Shown: positions 26,768 to 36,397, numbered from the stretch's first letter. The stretch is DNA of 60,328 nucleotides from Kamptonema formosum PCC 10802 (GCF_000332335.1 NZ_KB235948.1:4884281-4944608), one strand, 5' to 3'. A program made the numbers and translations. Notes: a model not told the origin generated them from the letters alone.

Positions 26768-26890
26768 GACCTGCGTCCCGCCTGTCCCACTACGTCCTCC
26801 GTTTGGTGCGCAGGCGAGACGCCTGCCCTACGTCCTGAGGGGCAACGGCGTAGGACCAGCGTCCCGCCTGTCCCTCGAAATCAGATAATA
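26768..26890. repeat. GTAGGAC/GGCGAGACGCC palindromic repeats
   Basis: Three half-palindromes of GGCGAGACGCCTGCCCTACG and its partner GCGTCCCGCCTGTCCC fill the gap between leuB and the kinase gene. The same words occur at 9322 and inside the B-form MITEs, so this is probably a decayed copy. Confidence 0.65.
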
Positions 26891-26896
26891 ACAGCC

Positions 26897-27781
26897 ATGT
26901 GGGATAAAATTGCTGAACACATTACCCGGATAACAGGAGAGAAATTTCAAATTGACTCCCGCCGGTCAGTCGGTGGCGGCTGCATCAATCAGGGATACGA
27001 AATTGCCTGCCGCAATCGCACCTACTTTATTAAACTCAACCGCGCCGCCGATATTGCCATGTTTGAAGCCGAGGCGGTGGGATTGCGACAGATGTGGCAG
27101 ACCGGCACCATCCGCGTTCCCAAGCCGGTTTGCTCGGGCACGGAAGGAAATTCCGCCTATTTAGTTCTGGAGTGGCTGGATTTGGGAGGGAGCGCCGGCA
27201 CTCAAGGGTGGGAAAAAATGGGACAGCAGCTGGCGGCAATGCACCGCTGCACCTCTCCTGCCGGCAAAGGGTTCGGTTGGGAAATCAACAACACTATCGG
27301 TTCGACGCCCCAGATTAACACTCCGACAGCTAACTGGGCGGAATTTTGGGCGGAACACCGCATTGGCTACCAGTTAAAGCTGGCAAAAAGACGGGGGGGC
27401 CAGTTCAGCAAGGGAGAGCGCTTGCTGGAAGGTATCCCAAAACTGCTGAGCGGCTATCAGCCGCAACCTTCCCTAGTTCACGGCGATTTGTGGGGGGGAA
27501 ATGCGTCTTTTACTGCTCAGGGAGAGCCGGTAATTTTTGACCCAGCCACTTACTTTGGAGATCGGGAAGTCGATCTCGCCATGACAGAACTGTTTGGCGG
27601 ATTCCCCGCAGTATTTTATCGCGGCTATAGCGAAGTTTGGCCCCTAGATGAAGGCTATCCGCGCAGGAAAACCCTATATAATTTATATCACATTCTCAAT
27701 CACTTCAATCTTTTCGGTGGCGGTTATGTCTCGCAAGCCGAGCGAATGATTGAGCAACTTTTGGGGAATATTGGCGGGTAG
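26897..27781 (+). CDS. fructosamine/ketosamine-3-kinase family protein
   Basis: A 294-residue protein of the FN3K family. It shows the ATP-side lysine in TYFIKLN, VHGDLWGGN as the catalytic loop near residue 195, and FDPATYFGDREVDLAMTELFGGF for the metal-binding loop. These kinases phosphorylate sugar-derived Amadori adducts on proteins so that they fall off, a glycation-repair function. The stop codon lies inside the target duplication of the following MITE. Confidence 0.92.
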   Translation: MWDKIAEHITRITGEKFQIDSRRSVGGGCINQGYEIACRNRTYFIKLNRAADIAMFEAEAVGLRQMWQTGTIRVPKPVCSGTEGNSAYLVLEWLDLGGSAGTQGWEKMGQQLAAMHRCTSPAGKGFGWEINNTIGSTPQINTPTANWAEFWAEHRIGYQLKLAKRRGGQFSKGERLLEGIPKLLSGYQPQPSLVHGDLWGGNASFTAQGEPVIFDPATYFGDREVDLAMTELFGGFPAVFYRGYSEVWPLDEGYPRRKTLYNLYHILNHFNLFGGGYVSQAERMIEQLLGNIGG

Positions 27782-27784
27782 GGT

Positions 27785-27936
27785 GGGAGCATCCCCATGC
27801 ATGCAAAGATTTTCACCCTCACCCCCCCAACCCCCCTCTCCGGGGGCGGGAGAGGGGGGAAAAAATCAATAATTCTCCCCTCACCCCAAAGTGCGGGCGG
27901 TGGGGGTGAGGGGGAGTACAAAAATGGGATGCTCCC
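27785..27936 (+). mobile_element. MITE with GGGAGCATCCC ends and an 8-bp target duplication
   Basis: A 152-bp element ending GGGATGCTCCC, flanked by GGTAGGGT at 27777-27784 and 27937-27944. The interior has the same C-rich then G-rich arms as the copy nested at 10960. It inserted at the stop codon of the kinase gene without changing the protein. Confidence 0.85.
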
Positions 27937-27960
27937 GGTAGGGTGCGCTCCTCCGGAACG

Positions 27961-28888
27961 CTACTGTGGGAGCGCGACTAACATTTGCACCGGCACACAG
28001 TCCTGAATAAACTTTGTAGCGTCTTCCGCACAGAGAGGCTGATTGAACAAATAGCCCTGCATTTCCTCACTGGAGACTGCGCCACAAGTCCAGTTGCTCG
28101 CTTGTCTCCACACCCTCTGCCACCAACCGCTATATAGACGTAGGGGGGGCGTCCGCCGAACCTGAAAGTCTAATGTTCTAACCTAAGTGCATACTGCTAT
28201 ACTGCTATAATCGCCGCATCCTGCGGGTTATTCTTGAAATCGCGAACAAAACACGGGTCAATTTTGAGTGTGTGCAAAGGAAATCGCTTCAGAGCGCTGA
28301 GCGAAGGGTAGCCGGTGCCAAAATCATCCATAGAAATGTGAGCGCCCATTCCTTCCCAGTCGCGCAGCATGTCACTAGCAAACTCCACATTCTGCATGAG
28401 AGTGCTTTCCATAATTTCCAACTCCAGAAAATTGGCAAGTCCCTGAATTTCTTGCCTCGTGTAACCGAGCAAGTTACAGAGGGCGTTCTTCTGTGCTGTA
28501 GCCGGTCAGCCTGGTGCACAATTGAGACATGGGAGCCGGTTCGCTGGCCTGGGGCGTATCCGAACATGGCCTCGAATGCCGGATTGGCAAAGCGGATGAA
28601 ACCGTTCTCGTCGGAAATGCTGACGCCACAGGGCATGTTTTCCAGGACTCGCTCCCGGAGTTGCAGCATTTCGGAAGCCTGCTGGCGGGAGGTTGCTTCG
28701 CGAACCAGCCAGCGCAAAGCAGCGAGGTTGCTTTGGCAGTCGCGCAGGGTGCCAGCACTGAGCTGAGCGTCAAAAGTGGAGATCTTCGAGGGCTTGTTAT
28801 TCCACAAGCCCTCGCTCCGGGATCTCTGAGCTGGATACTGACTGCCCTGACTGACTGGGGGCTCGCCGAGAAACCAGGGGTGCGCCAT
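27961..28888 (-). pseudogene. decayed PAS-EAL signalling gene carrying a MITE fragment
   Basis: Reading the minus strand, a PAS domain is visible (VLENMPCGVSISDENGFIRF, ANPAFEAMFGYAPGQ). The frame then shifts and jumps into the middle of an EAL domain (LELEIMESTLMQN, MDDFGTGYPSLSALKRFPLH, LKIDPCFVRD). After DAAIIAV a 70-bp TATAGCAGT fragment interrupts it. EAL resumes at RLVAEGVETSEQLDLW, hits a stop, and continues in another frame (EEMQGYLFNQPLCAE) to a TAG at 27961. GGDEF and the first half of EAL are missing. No cyclic-di-GMP enzyme could be made. Confidence 0.8.
28131..28201 (-). mobile_element. truncated TATAGCAGT MITE inside the EAL pseudogene
   Basis: The complement of the first ~70 bp of form B (ending CTATATAG in the element sense), with a short duplicated CTGCTATA beyond the left end. 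About ten EAL codons are missing at the junction, so insertion was accompanied or followed by deletion. Confidence 0.8.
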
Positions 28889-30540
28889 TCCTGTCTCACT
28901 CCGCTTTCTCGCTACCCGTGCAGCCGGCGATTGCTTCTGGCTGTGGGGGTTCTGGCTCGGGGCTCCTGCTGTGATGGGACATCAAACGTTAAGGTAGCGC
29001 TCTCCGGCTGCCGCGCCCGCTTTCCCCCCGCACACTCGGCATGCCAGAGCGATTCCCCGCAATCGGGAGTTTTGAAGTCTAGCCTTGAGAAAAGCTCAGC
29101 CACTCTCTTCAAACTAGGCGCTTGCTGGCTATAGATTGAAATTTAGCCCCCCTCCGTGAAAAACTTGTGAGGGCGAGCCCGATTGTTTTGATTTTGTAAC
29201 AAAACTGTCGGCCCAGACGAGCCGGTGCTGGCGGTGCTGCGGATGCGCTACCCCACCGCCACTGTGGGACTGACAGCAGCTCTGACAGCCAGACTGATAA
29301 ATTTGTCTGTGTTTGAGCTCGAAAACTCTGAATTTGTTAGATAATAAAGTTTTGCCTCATTTAATTCATTCAGTTCCCCTGGGATGGGCCGGTCAGGCAG
29401 CGGTTTGCCACTTCTCTATTCCGCTTATAAGCTTCTTCTTTTCGAGTGGCCCCCAGGTATAGCAGTATTCACTTGGGTTAAAACATTAGACCTTCAGGGC
29501 AGCCAGACGCTGGCCTACGTCTATATCCCAGTAGTAATATGGGTTAGGACGATAGGAGCCGGAGTGCGGGGGTGCAAAAGAGGCCGAAATGTACGAACCT
29601 AAGTGCCTACTGCTATAATGCTTTGCAAGATTAACAGGGTTCTTGGCGCGGGGCGTTTAAAAATTAATTAAACGGATTAATTCTCGGGCGGTCGGGGGGC
29701 GTCCCCTCAGGGGCCCGGTGGGGGGTGCTGTGAAACAATAGGGTGAGGGTGTGGGGTGTTGGCACGGTGGAGCGCCCTTTGGGCGCGTTTTGCCATCTCA
29801 ACCCTAAACCCTGAAACCTGAAACCTCTCCCTCTTTCTGGCTGACCGGGTGATAAGATTTTTGCATGCATTGGAATGCTCCCACGGAGACCTCCGTGTGG
29901 GGCCGGCGCTTATGTGAGTGGCCCGGAGGAGGCGGGCGGAGGGCAGCGTGAGCGCAGAGGAAAGGCCGCCGGTGCCTTGAGGGGTTAATTGCAGCTTAAC
30001 TGCATTTAATCCGCTATTAACCAGACTGGGAAAGAACCGTAAATTACTAAAATCTACAATCTTCTAACCCTGTGCGCATCAACCTAAATAGAAAAATTAA
30101 ATGCGTGAATGGTCAAAGTCCGGCAGATCGAGCAGGTATCCGTGAGGCGAGAGATTCGCTCGAATTCTGGTAGTTGCTCTGCCGGCAGGGTACAATGAAT
30201 AGTATAAGATACAATTCAAGTGCGTGCAGTGGAATCCCCTGATTCAAAATGAGAGCCGGCCTGTTGCGCTGGCACCCTTGCCGGTGGAAATAAGCCGCTT
30301 TTCGAGTGGGGCCGGCTGGCTTGACCGCCTCTGCGGTAAGAGCGAATCAGAAAAATTAATACGGTTTGCAGGCAATGAGAAAAGAAGGAAGAAGTAGCTG
30401 AAAACTGAATCCCTGTTAGCTCTGTAGGCGAGATTCGAGAAGTCACCTTTGGCTTGAATCTGTTTCTCTCGCTAAAAGGTTAAGTCTGAGAATAGAATAC
30501 TGACATTCGTTGAAAAAGTTACCTCCTCAGGAGAATCACT
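28889..30540. other. 1.65-kb spacer without an intact gene
   Basis: It contains one complete MITE (29458-29617). At 29210-29300 a short coding-like stretch (DEPVLAVLRMRYPTATVG) has no start. At 30119-30189 the arms CCGGCAGA..GAGCA and TGCTCTGCCGG could make a long hairpin followed by the promoter-like AATGAATAGTATAAGAT. The last 300 bp probably hold the promoter and leader of the gene at 30541. Confidence 0.45.
29458..29617 (+). mobile_element. MITE, TATAGCAGT family, long-form copy A3
   Basis: A 160-bp copy, nearly identical to those at 10021 and 12231, with complete inverted ends. Confidence 0.88.
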
Positions 30541-30852
30541 ATGCTAAACCGCAAGATATATCAACTCTGTTGCGACGGTCGTGAAGTCTCTATTTTCTTG
30601 CGGGACCAGCAGCGTTGGATTGAACGCGCTCGCATCACTGACATTGAGGGAGACTTGGTGACGCTGCGCTACGAAACCGACGAAGAAGACGAACTTTGCT
30701 CTTGGGAAGAGATGGTTCGCCTAGAAAGCATTGGTGCGATTACCCAGAAGCTAGCTTCCGTGCCGCGAGGCAACGCTGAGCCCCTGGTTTCTGAAGATTG
30801 CCCAGAAGCTGAACAAATTCGCAACTCGTTCCCAGATTTCCCTCAGGACTAG
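30541..30852 (+). CDS. conserved cyanobacterial protein of unknown function
   Basis: A 103-residue acidic protein that begins MLNRKIYQLCCDGREVSIFL and continues with RDQQRWIERARITDIEGDLV and ETDEEDELCSWEEMVRLESI. I recall very similar short proteins throughout cyanobacteria (possibly DUF6679). The alternating beta pattern suggests a small SH3/Sm-like fold. The ribosome site CTCAGGAGAATCACT is strong. A terminator follows, so it is monocistronic. Function unknown. Confidence 0.8.
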   Translation: MLNRKIYQLCCDGREVSIFLRDQQRWIERARITDIEGDLVTLRYETDEEDELCSWEEMVRLESIGAITQKLASVPRGNAEPLVSEDCPEAEQIRNSFPDFPQD

Positions 30853-30913
30853 GGACACCGGACTTCACAGCAGGGGAGAGCGGGAGAATTCCGCGCCTCA
30901 CCCCTCACCGTTT

Positions 30914-30950
30914 GTGGGTGTCGCGCTTGGCGACACCCACTGCCTTTTTA
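30914..30950 (+). terminator. rho-independent terminator
   Basis: GTGGGTGTCGC and GCGACACCCAC form an 11-bp stem with a short GCTTG-type loop, then TGCCTTTTTAG. Confidence 0.85.
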
Positions 30951-30976
30951 GGGGAGTTCTTCCGATACATTTGTGC

Positions 30977-31139
30977 TATAGCAGTATGCACTTAGGTTAG
31001 AACATTAGACCTTCAGGTTCGGCGGACGTCCCCCCTACGTCTATAGAGCAGTAAGCATTTAGGAAACCTACATTCCGGCCTCCCTTGCTCCCGCGCTCCC
31101 GAAGCTTCTATTGTTCTCACCAATATGACTGCTGCTATA
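30977..31139 (+). mobile_element. MITE, TATAGCAGT family, form B4
   Basis: A complete 163-bp copy with both ends intact (right end ACTGCTGCTATA). Confidence 0.85.
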
Positions 31140-31276
31140 ACAACCTTTAACAGTTATCAACAAATACATAAGCTGAGAGAAATTCTCAAAGGCCAAGGCG
31201 TATTAACCCATGCCCGGAGGAAATCCTGCGATCGCAATAGCCAAGTTCAAGATAAAGCCAACTTCTTTTAAAAGGA

Positions 31277-31384
31277 AGTGTCTTAAACTTTTCAGAGCAG
31301 CCAGCCGGCTTTGGCTCTCAGGTCATGGTGAGTGTCTTGGGCTTTTCAGAGCAGCCAGCCGGCTTTGGCTCTCAGGTCATGGTG
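31277..31384 (+). repeat. 54-bp direct repeat, two copies plus a partial third
   Basis: The unit runs from AGTGTCTT through CTTTTCAGAGCAGCCAGCCG and GCTTTGGCTCTCAGGTCATG; copies begin at 31277 and 31331, and GACTGTCCTGAGCAG at 31384 starts a third. Non-coding. Confidence 0.85.
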
Positions 31385-31439
31385 ACTGTCCTGAGCAGAG
31401 TATAGCATAGATGAGAGGATATTAACAAATCAGCTGCTG

Positions 31440-33110
31440 TTACCAACCCTCCTTTCGATCGGCTTCCTCCTGCTCCTCATCCGAGGCTGCCGGTGATGGG
31501 GGGGGCGCGTGAGCCGACTCAAAAACCGGACAGTAGCCATCGGCTGTTACCTTGAACTCAAACAGCGGCGAAGCGGGGTTCCAGCATCGCTGTCCCCGAT
31601 AGTACCGGCAGTTGCCGCAGCACTCGGCCTCGGGGGGCACCTCAGTACGGTCGGACTGGCTGAGGAGTTCCCGCTGGGACAGCCCGCGCAATACCAGTTC
31701 CTCACCCTGCCACCGGGCCAAAAGCAAGCCGGTATCAGCAAAATGCTGCCAGCGCGGATCTGCCTTCATGGCATTGGGCAGGGTAATGGTCACCACTGTC
31801 CCCTGTTCCATCAGCTCGCCTTCGTAGTGCGTCTCGGCAACCTCTGGCTGGAGAAATTTCTCGCCGATGGGGAGCTCGACTAGGGTGCCGGCGGCGGGAC
31901 AGTGCAAGTGGTAGCGATTGCGCAGCTCATCCAAATTTGTCAGGTCGGCCAGGTAGGTGGGGGAGCCGTGGACAAAGATGGCGTGCTGGGGGCGCAGATT
32001 GTGGATCAGCTGCGTCGTGCCCGGACCGTCGCAATGATCGGCGAGCAAATAGGTTTCAATGGTAGCGGGGGTTTGAGCCGGCAGCTGTAGGTTGGGAGAG
32101 TCCAGGTGCAGCGGGTGCCCGGGGTGTTCCGGCAGCAAGACGAGCCAAGGACCGGTGTCGGGATGGCAGTAATCGCTCAAATCGGCGGTTTCACCGGCAA
32201 GGGCGATGCAGGGCGTTTGGCCAATCGCCCCCCGCTGCTCCGGGCTCAACCGGCGCACGCGCGGGCGGACTCGCTCGTCCCAAAACAGGGGCTGGTGCCG
32301 GGCGAAATTCTGCACCGATGCCGGCAGGTGGGGGAGGATTTCCAGGTAGGCGTCGCAGGCGGTGGCGACGGAACTGTCCACCCAGATATCGATGTCGCGA
32401 CCGGTGAAGTGGTGGTGAGAGCGCAGCAGCATCAGCAGTTCTTGGCCCAAACCCAGGGCCGGTGCCAGGAGAAGCACGCTGCGCCGCTCCCGGATCGCGG
32501 CCTCAATCCGCTCTGCCAGCTGGTTTTCCTGATTGCGCCGGTGGGGGTAGCGAGCCGTGCCGTAACTGCCTTCCAGAATCAGCACGTCTGGCCCCAGCCC
32601 CCGCAGCTCTTCCAGGGCCAGCCCATCGGCGAGGCGGGAGTTGGAGAGGAAAAAGTCGCCGGTGTACAGCAGCGTGTGGCTCTGTCCGCCAGCGGTGCGG
32701 GTGAGCAAGATAGCCGCTGCGCCCGGCAGGTGGCCGGCCCTGATCAGTTTTGCCGTCAGCCCGTCAAAGAATTCCACCGGCGATTGCATCGGCAGCGCCT
32801 GACAAAATAGCGGCAGCGCTGCCGGTTCTATTTCGGGCCAATTCAGGGGCAACAGTTGGGCTGTCACCTCACTGGCGTACACCGGCAGCTGCGGGAACGC
32901 CCGGTGGAGTGCTAGCAACCCTCTGGCATGATCCGGGTGGGCGTGAGTGCACAGCACCAAATCTGCCGGTGGCTGATTTGGATTTGCCGTCAGGGGCGAA
33001 ATATCTCTCAGACCGCAGTCCAGCAGGATGCGGTATGGCCCAGTCCGCACCAGGAGGCAAACCCCTTCATCTGCATGGCCTGCGCCATAGGGCAAACATT
33101 GCAACTCCAT
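31440..33110 (-). CDS. metallo-beta-lactamase-fold (beta-CASP-like) hydrolase with a C-terminal Cys cluster
   Basis: A 556-residue cytosolic protein. The N-terminal metal motif is THAHPDH (His56, His58, Asp60, His61), followed by GHLPGAAAILL and TGDFFLSNSRLA with further ligands. ILEGSYGTARYPHR and DHCDGPGTTQLIHNLRPQHA, FVHGSPTYL match the beta-CASP organisation used by RNA-processing nucleases. Near the C-terminus four or five Cys (CCGNCRYYRGQRCWNP, GYCPVF) suggest a small zinc or Fe-S site. It probably acts on nucleic acid, but that is family inference. It stands alone. Confidence 0.82.
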   Translation of the reverse strand: MELQCLPYGAGHADEGVCLLVRTGPYRILLDCGLRDISPLTANPNQPPADLVLCTHAHPDHARGLLALHRAFPQLPVYASEVTAQLLPLNWPEIEPAALPLFCQALPMQSPVEFFDGLTAKLIRAGHLPGAAAILLTRTAGGQSHTLLYTGDFFLSNSRLADGLALEELRGLGPDVLILEGSYGTARYPHRRNQENQLAERIEAAIRERRSVLLLAPALGLGQELLMLLRSHHHFTGRDIDIWVDSSVATACDAYLEILPHLPASVQNFARHQPLFWDERVRPRVRRLSPEQRGAIGQTPCIALAGETADLSDYCHPDTGPWLVLLPEHPGHPLHLDSPNLQLPAQTPATIETYLLADHCDGPGTTQLIHNLRPQHAIFVHGSPTYLADLTNLDELRNRYHLHCPAAGTLVELPIGEKFLQPEVAETHYEGELMEQGTVVTITLPNAMKADPRWQHFADTGLLLARWQGEELVLRGLSQRELLSQSDRTEVPPEAECCGNCRYYRGQRCWNPASPLFEFKVTADGYCPVFESAHAPPPSPAASDEEQEEADRKEGW

Positions 33111-33487
33111 CTCGTTCGCGTCAAGTCTCCCCTGGAGAATAGTCAGTTTCCGTGTTCAGGTTCTAGCGCCGCCAGCAGTGCCCCAAACCCGGGATCTGGC
33201 TATCAGACTGGGCTGCCGGTAACATTGGCGACAAAGCATGCTCTTATCTTACTGGCAGTTGGGCGGGTGTCTGGATGCCGGTCTCGCCTGCAGTGGCCGA
33301 ATTTTTTGGGGCACCGAAGGTCGGGGCCGGCCTTGGGGAGTGGCCCGTGCCCCCATCGTGGCGGAGCCGAATTTGGGCTGCTGCACTGCTCCGGGGCTCG
33401 TCAGGCCGTGCGCGATTCAGACTCTCGTACCGCGAGATACTGGGAGTGCGAATCAAAAGCAATTACATCCCTGACAGCTGAAAAAGA
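33111..33487. other. spacer without a recognised gene
   Basis: Divergent promoters for the hydrolase and the ankyrin gene should lie here. Short open frames exist, but none resembles a protein family. Confidence 0.5.
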
Positions 33488-34178
33488 ATGGCAACAATTG
33501 GCGATGAGTTGATTTTGGCGGCGCTCCGGGGGGATGCCGCCACGGTGGACGCCTTGCTCGATCGGGGGGCTGATGTCAATCACCTCGGCAATGGGGGCAC
33601 TGCGGCGCTGATGTGGGCCGCTGCAGAGGGCTATCTGAATATCGTCAGCACCCTGCTGGCTCATGGGGCAGATGTGAATCTGAAAAATGAGGCCGGCTAC
33701 ACGGCGTTAATGTACGCAGCAGAGTCTAACTACAGAGATGTCGTGGCGGTTTTGATTGAGGCGGGGGCGGACATCCATGTCAGAAACAGCTATGGGGAGA
33801 CGGTTTTGATGTCTGTCGCCCGACATGGCCGGACTGATTTGGTGCGCCTGCTGCTGGCTTTGGGTGCCGATGCCAGCGCAACCAATAATATTGGGGATAC
33901 GGCCCTGTATCTGGCGGCTGAGAATGGCCACACCTCAACCGTCCAAGCCCTAATTGACAGTGGGGCTCGGGTGAATACCCACAACATCGGTGGCTGGACT
34001 CCTGTGATGATGGCAGCGGCGCTTTCGTCATATCGATACGATGGCTCTTTTGCTGGAAAATGGCGCGGATGTCCATGTCAAGAACCGCTGGGGTGGGACT
34101 CCTTTGAGCGAGGCGAAAAAGTCTTTTCGCCCCCAGCACGCCGTAGAATTGCTGTTGCGGGCCGGTGCTGTGGAATAG
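33488..34178 (+). CDS. ankyrin-repeat protein with a frameshift in the sixth repeat
   Basis: Five ankyrin repeats of 33 residues read cleanly (for example DALLDRGADVNHL, STLLAHGADVNLKNEAGYTA, LLLALGADASATNNIGDTAL). After GWTPVMMAAAL the frame leaves the repeat pattern. In the +1 frame it continues exactly where it should, RHIDTMALLLENGADVHVKN then AVELLLRAGAVE with a TAG at 34176-34178. Removing one T from TTT at 34023-34025 restores a normal protein. As sequenced, the frame instead runs to 34249 with a nonsense tail. It would bind protein partners; no signal peptide. Confidence 0.85.
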
Positions 34179-34193
34179 CCAGTCCCTACTGGG

Positions 34194-34228
34194 CGCTGCG
34201 CACTGGGCACTGGGCATTAGTCATTAGA
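34194..34228 (+). repeat. short heptamer STRR (GGGCACT type)
   Basis: GGGCGCTGCGCACTGGGCAC then TGGGCATTAGTCATTAG, the same degenerate heptamer as at 6326. Confidence 0.75.
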
Positions 34229-34290
34229 CTAATGACTTTGGAGGATTGAGAGTTTCGCACAACTGATACTTGACGGCAGAGGCAAGAGAA

Positions 34291-34845
34291 ATGTTTCTAG
34301 ATCAGTTTAAATTTTTTTTTGACTGTTGCGCCGGCACTTGGAAGACAGAGCGCACCTACCATTACCTGACTCACAATCAAGTGGAGCGCTCGCGCACCGA
34401 GTTTACAGTCGAAGCTCTGACTGCCGATCTCAAGGTCAAGGTTTTGCAGGACAACGAGCGCACGCCGCCTCCTGAGCTGGACAGCCTGCCAGGATATCAT
34501 CTGGCCTTTCACACGGTTTCGGAAAAGGGGGAAGAAGTCTCTCAACAGCTGAATCTGCTGTTTGTGCCGGTCAGTTCTGACTCGCCGATTTTAGAGGGGG
34601 ACTACTTGCGGGACAGAGCCTACGAGGAGGCCAGACCCATGATCTCTCATTTTCGCTTTGACACGGCAACCCGAGAATTGCTGATGACCACCCACTACAC
34701 CCGTGTGGTTGCGGTCGATTCGATCTCTCTGATCAATCCCAATTTGCGCATCCGCAAGATTGTCAGCTACCAGCGCCCCCCTGAGGGTCAGCCCCTGGAG
34801 AACCCTGTCCTGGTTGGCTTTGGCGTGGAGCAGAAAGCTGTCTGA
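34291..34845 (+). CDS. CpcS/CpeS-family bilin lyase (CpcU/CpeU-like)
   Basis: A 184-residue lipocalin-fold lyase: MFLDQFKFFFDCCAGTWKTE, then the family's GYHLAFHTVSEKGEEVSQQL, LEGDYLRDRAYEEA and HYTRVVAVDSISLINPNLRI, ending VGFGVEQKAV. S/U-type lyases attach phycocyanobilin or phycoerythrobilin to Cys82-equivalents. It belongs to a different branch from the CpeS at 38219. It lies 337 bp upstream of cpeC and probably serves the same rods. ATG 34291 follows a purine-rich site; the upstream in-frame TTG adds residues not found in relatives. Confidence 0.82.
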   Translation: MFLDQFKFFFDCCAGTWKTERTYHYLTHNQVERSRTEFTVEALTADLKVKVLQDNERTPPPELDSLPGYHLAFHTVSEKGEEVSQQLNLLFVPVSSDSPILEGDYLRDRAYEEARPMISHFRFDTATRELLMTTHYTRVVAVDSISLINPNLRIRKIVSYQRPPEGQPLENPVLVGFGVEQKAV

Positions 34846-35182
34846 GAGCGTGGGCCCGGCAGGATGGGGTGGGGGGGGACGCATTCTTGTTCCTCTCCCC
34901 CTCTTGCGTCTCTCCCACTCCCCCCTCTCTCCCCCTGCCATTGTGAGAAATTTTCAGGCCGCCACCCACGAGTATGAAGAAAATTTACATTTCTTTATGA
35001 TTTGGGCCGGTCGGGCATTGTATAAAAGAAGGGGCAAAGGTGTGAAAAACTACAAAAATGTCCTCTGGGAAGCCAGAGTCTTCTGAAGGCCCTGGGCCAG
35101 CTCCCTGAGACAAGCTTGTTAAGTTTTGTAACACCGGCAGCCATCCTTCTCAGCAAAGTTTGTGGCTCAGGAGAAAATTTGA
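34846..35182. promoter_or_regulatory. upstream region of the cpeC operon
   Basis: A 337-bp gap. TATAAA at 35021-35026 could be a -10 element, but no well-spaced -35 is visible, as expected for a promoter that needs an activator such as CpeR or a two-component regulator. AGGAGA lies 8-9 nt before ATG 35183. Confidence 0.4.
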
Positions 35183-36052
35183 ATGGCTTTTGGACCCGCA
35201 TCCCAGTTAGGGGTGGCCCTGTTTGAAGATACGGAGCCGGTCGAGTTGTGGCCCGCACGCTCCGCAGAGGAAGTGGAAACGGTGATTCGGGCTGTCTACC
35301 GGCAAGTGCTGGGCAATGCCTATGTGATGGAGAGCGAGCGGCTCCCCGTCCCGGAATCCCAGCTGAAGCGGGGCGAAATTAGCGTGCGCGAGTTTGTGCG
35401 CCAAGTCGCTAAATCGGAGCTTTACCGCTCTCGGTTTTTCGACAATTGCCCCCGCTACCGGGCGATTGAGCTGAATTTCAAACACCTGCTCGGTCGCGCT
35501 CCCGATGGCTACGAGGAGATGAAGTCTCACAGCAGCATCCTCGATGAAGGCGGTTTCGATGACGAAATTGATTCCTACATCGACAGCGAAGAGTACCAGC
35601 AGGCGTATGGGGAAAATACGGTTCCGTTCTACCGGGGCTACAAAACCCAACCGGGGAAGAAAATGGTTGGATTTACCCACATATTCCAGCTTCTGCGCGG
35701 TGCTTCGAGCAGCGACCTGAAAGGCAATTTGGCAGGGAATAGCCCCCGGCTGAATAAATATGTGATTCAGGAAACTCCCCTCGCTGTGGTTCCGCCATCG
35801 GGAGGCTCCCAGGGTTGGGCGTTCCAAGACACGCCGCTGGGCGCTCGCGCCCGTCACGGGGTTGGCGCTGATGCTGAAGGCAAGGTCTTCCGCATCGAAG
35901 TCACCGGCTACCGCTCGAATGTGGTGAATCGCGTCTCCAAATTCCGGCGCAGCAACCAGGTTTATCTTGTGCCGCAAGACCAGCTCTCCAAAGAGTACCA
36001 GCGGATTCACAAGATGGGCGGCGTAATCGCCAGCATCACGCCGGTTGAATAG
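35183..36052 (+). CDS. cpeC: phycoerythrin-associated rod linker CpeC
   Basis: A 289-residue phycobilisome linker. The PBS-linker domain covers about residues 30-170: [73 protein letters not shown]-terminal CpcD domain follows (FRIEVTGYRS, GGVIASITPVE). It holds PE hexamers in the rod. It is first of the cpeCDESTR-order operon, and its length matches Fremyella CpeC (about 286). A phycocyanin linker would look similar; the operon context with cpeS, cpeT and cpeR decides for CpeC. Confidence 0.9.
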   Translation: MAFGPASQLGVALFEDTEPVELWPARSAEEVETVIRAVYRQVLGNAYVMESERLPVPESQLKRGEISVREFVRQVAKSELYRSRFFDNCPRYRAIELNFKHLLGRAPDGYEEMKSHSSILDEGGFDDEIDSYIDSEEYQQAYGENTVPFYRGYKTQPGKKMVGFTHIFQLLRGASSSDLKGNLAGNSPRLNKYVIQETPLAVVPPSGGSQGWAFQDTPLGARARHGVGADAEGKVFRIEVTGYRSNVVNRVSKFRRSNQVYLVPQDQLSKEYQRIHKMGGVIASITPVE

Positions 36053-36397
36053 AAATATAGAGGTTGCGAAAAAATCTGAGGGTTGAGTTTTGAGTTTTGA
36101 ATTGAAACAGATTAAAAACTGAAACTCAAACCTCAGAACAGGAAAAAGCTCTAGACCCTAGGCTGGGGCGACAGGTTCATAAAGGTTGGGTTTTTAAAAG
36201 CCGATATCAAATCAGGAAAAAACGGGAATAATCTAGGGCAGTACCGCCACGGGCAATCCGATTGATAGATGGGCGGAAGAACCAACTATTAGAGCGCCTA
36301 TTTGGAGAGCGGCGATTCGGATGGGCGGCGCTCAATCTAGAATCAAAACTCTAAAAGGCGCATTCGTCGATGAAAGTGAAAATCAGGAGAAATGACT
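36053..36397 (+). promoter_or_regulatory. cpeC-cpeD intercistronic region with heptamer-derived hairpin
   Basis: At 36083-36140, GAGTTTTGAGTTTTGAATT and the facing AAAAACTGAAACTCAAACC form a long imperfect hairpin made of a 7-bp repeat and its complement. It has no T-run. It could be a transcript-processing or stabilising element that sets the linker ratio. The rest of the 345 bp shows no gene. Confidence 0.55.
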
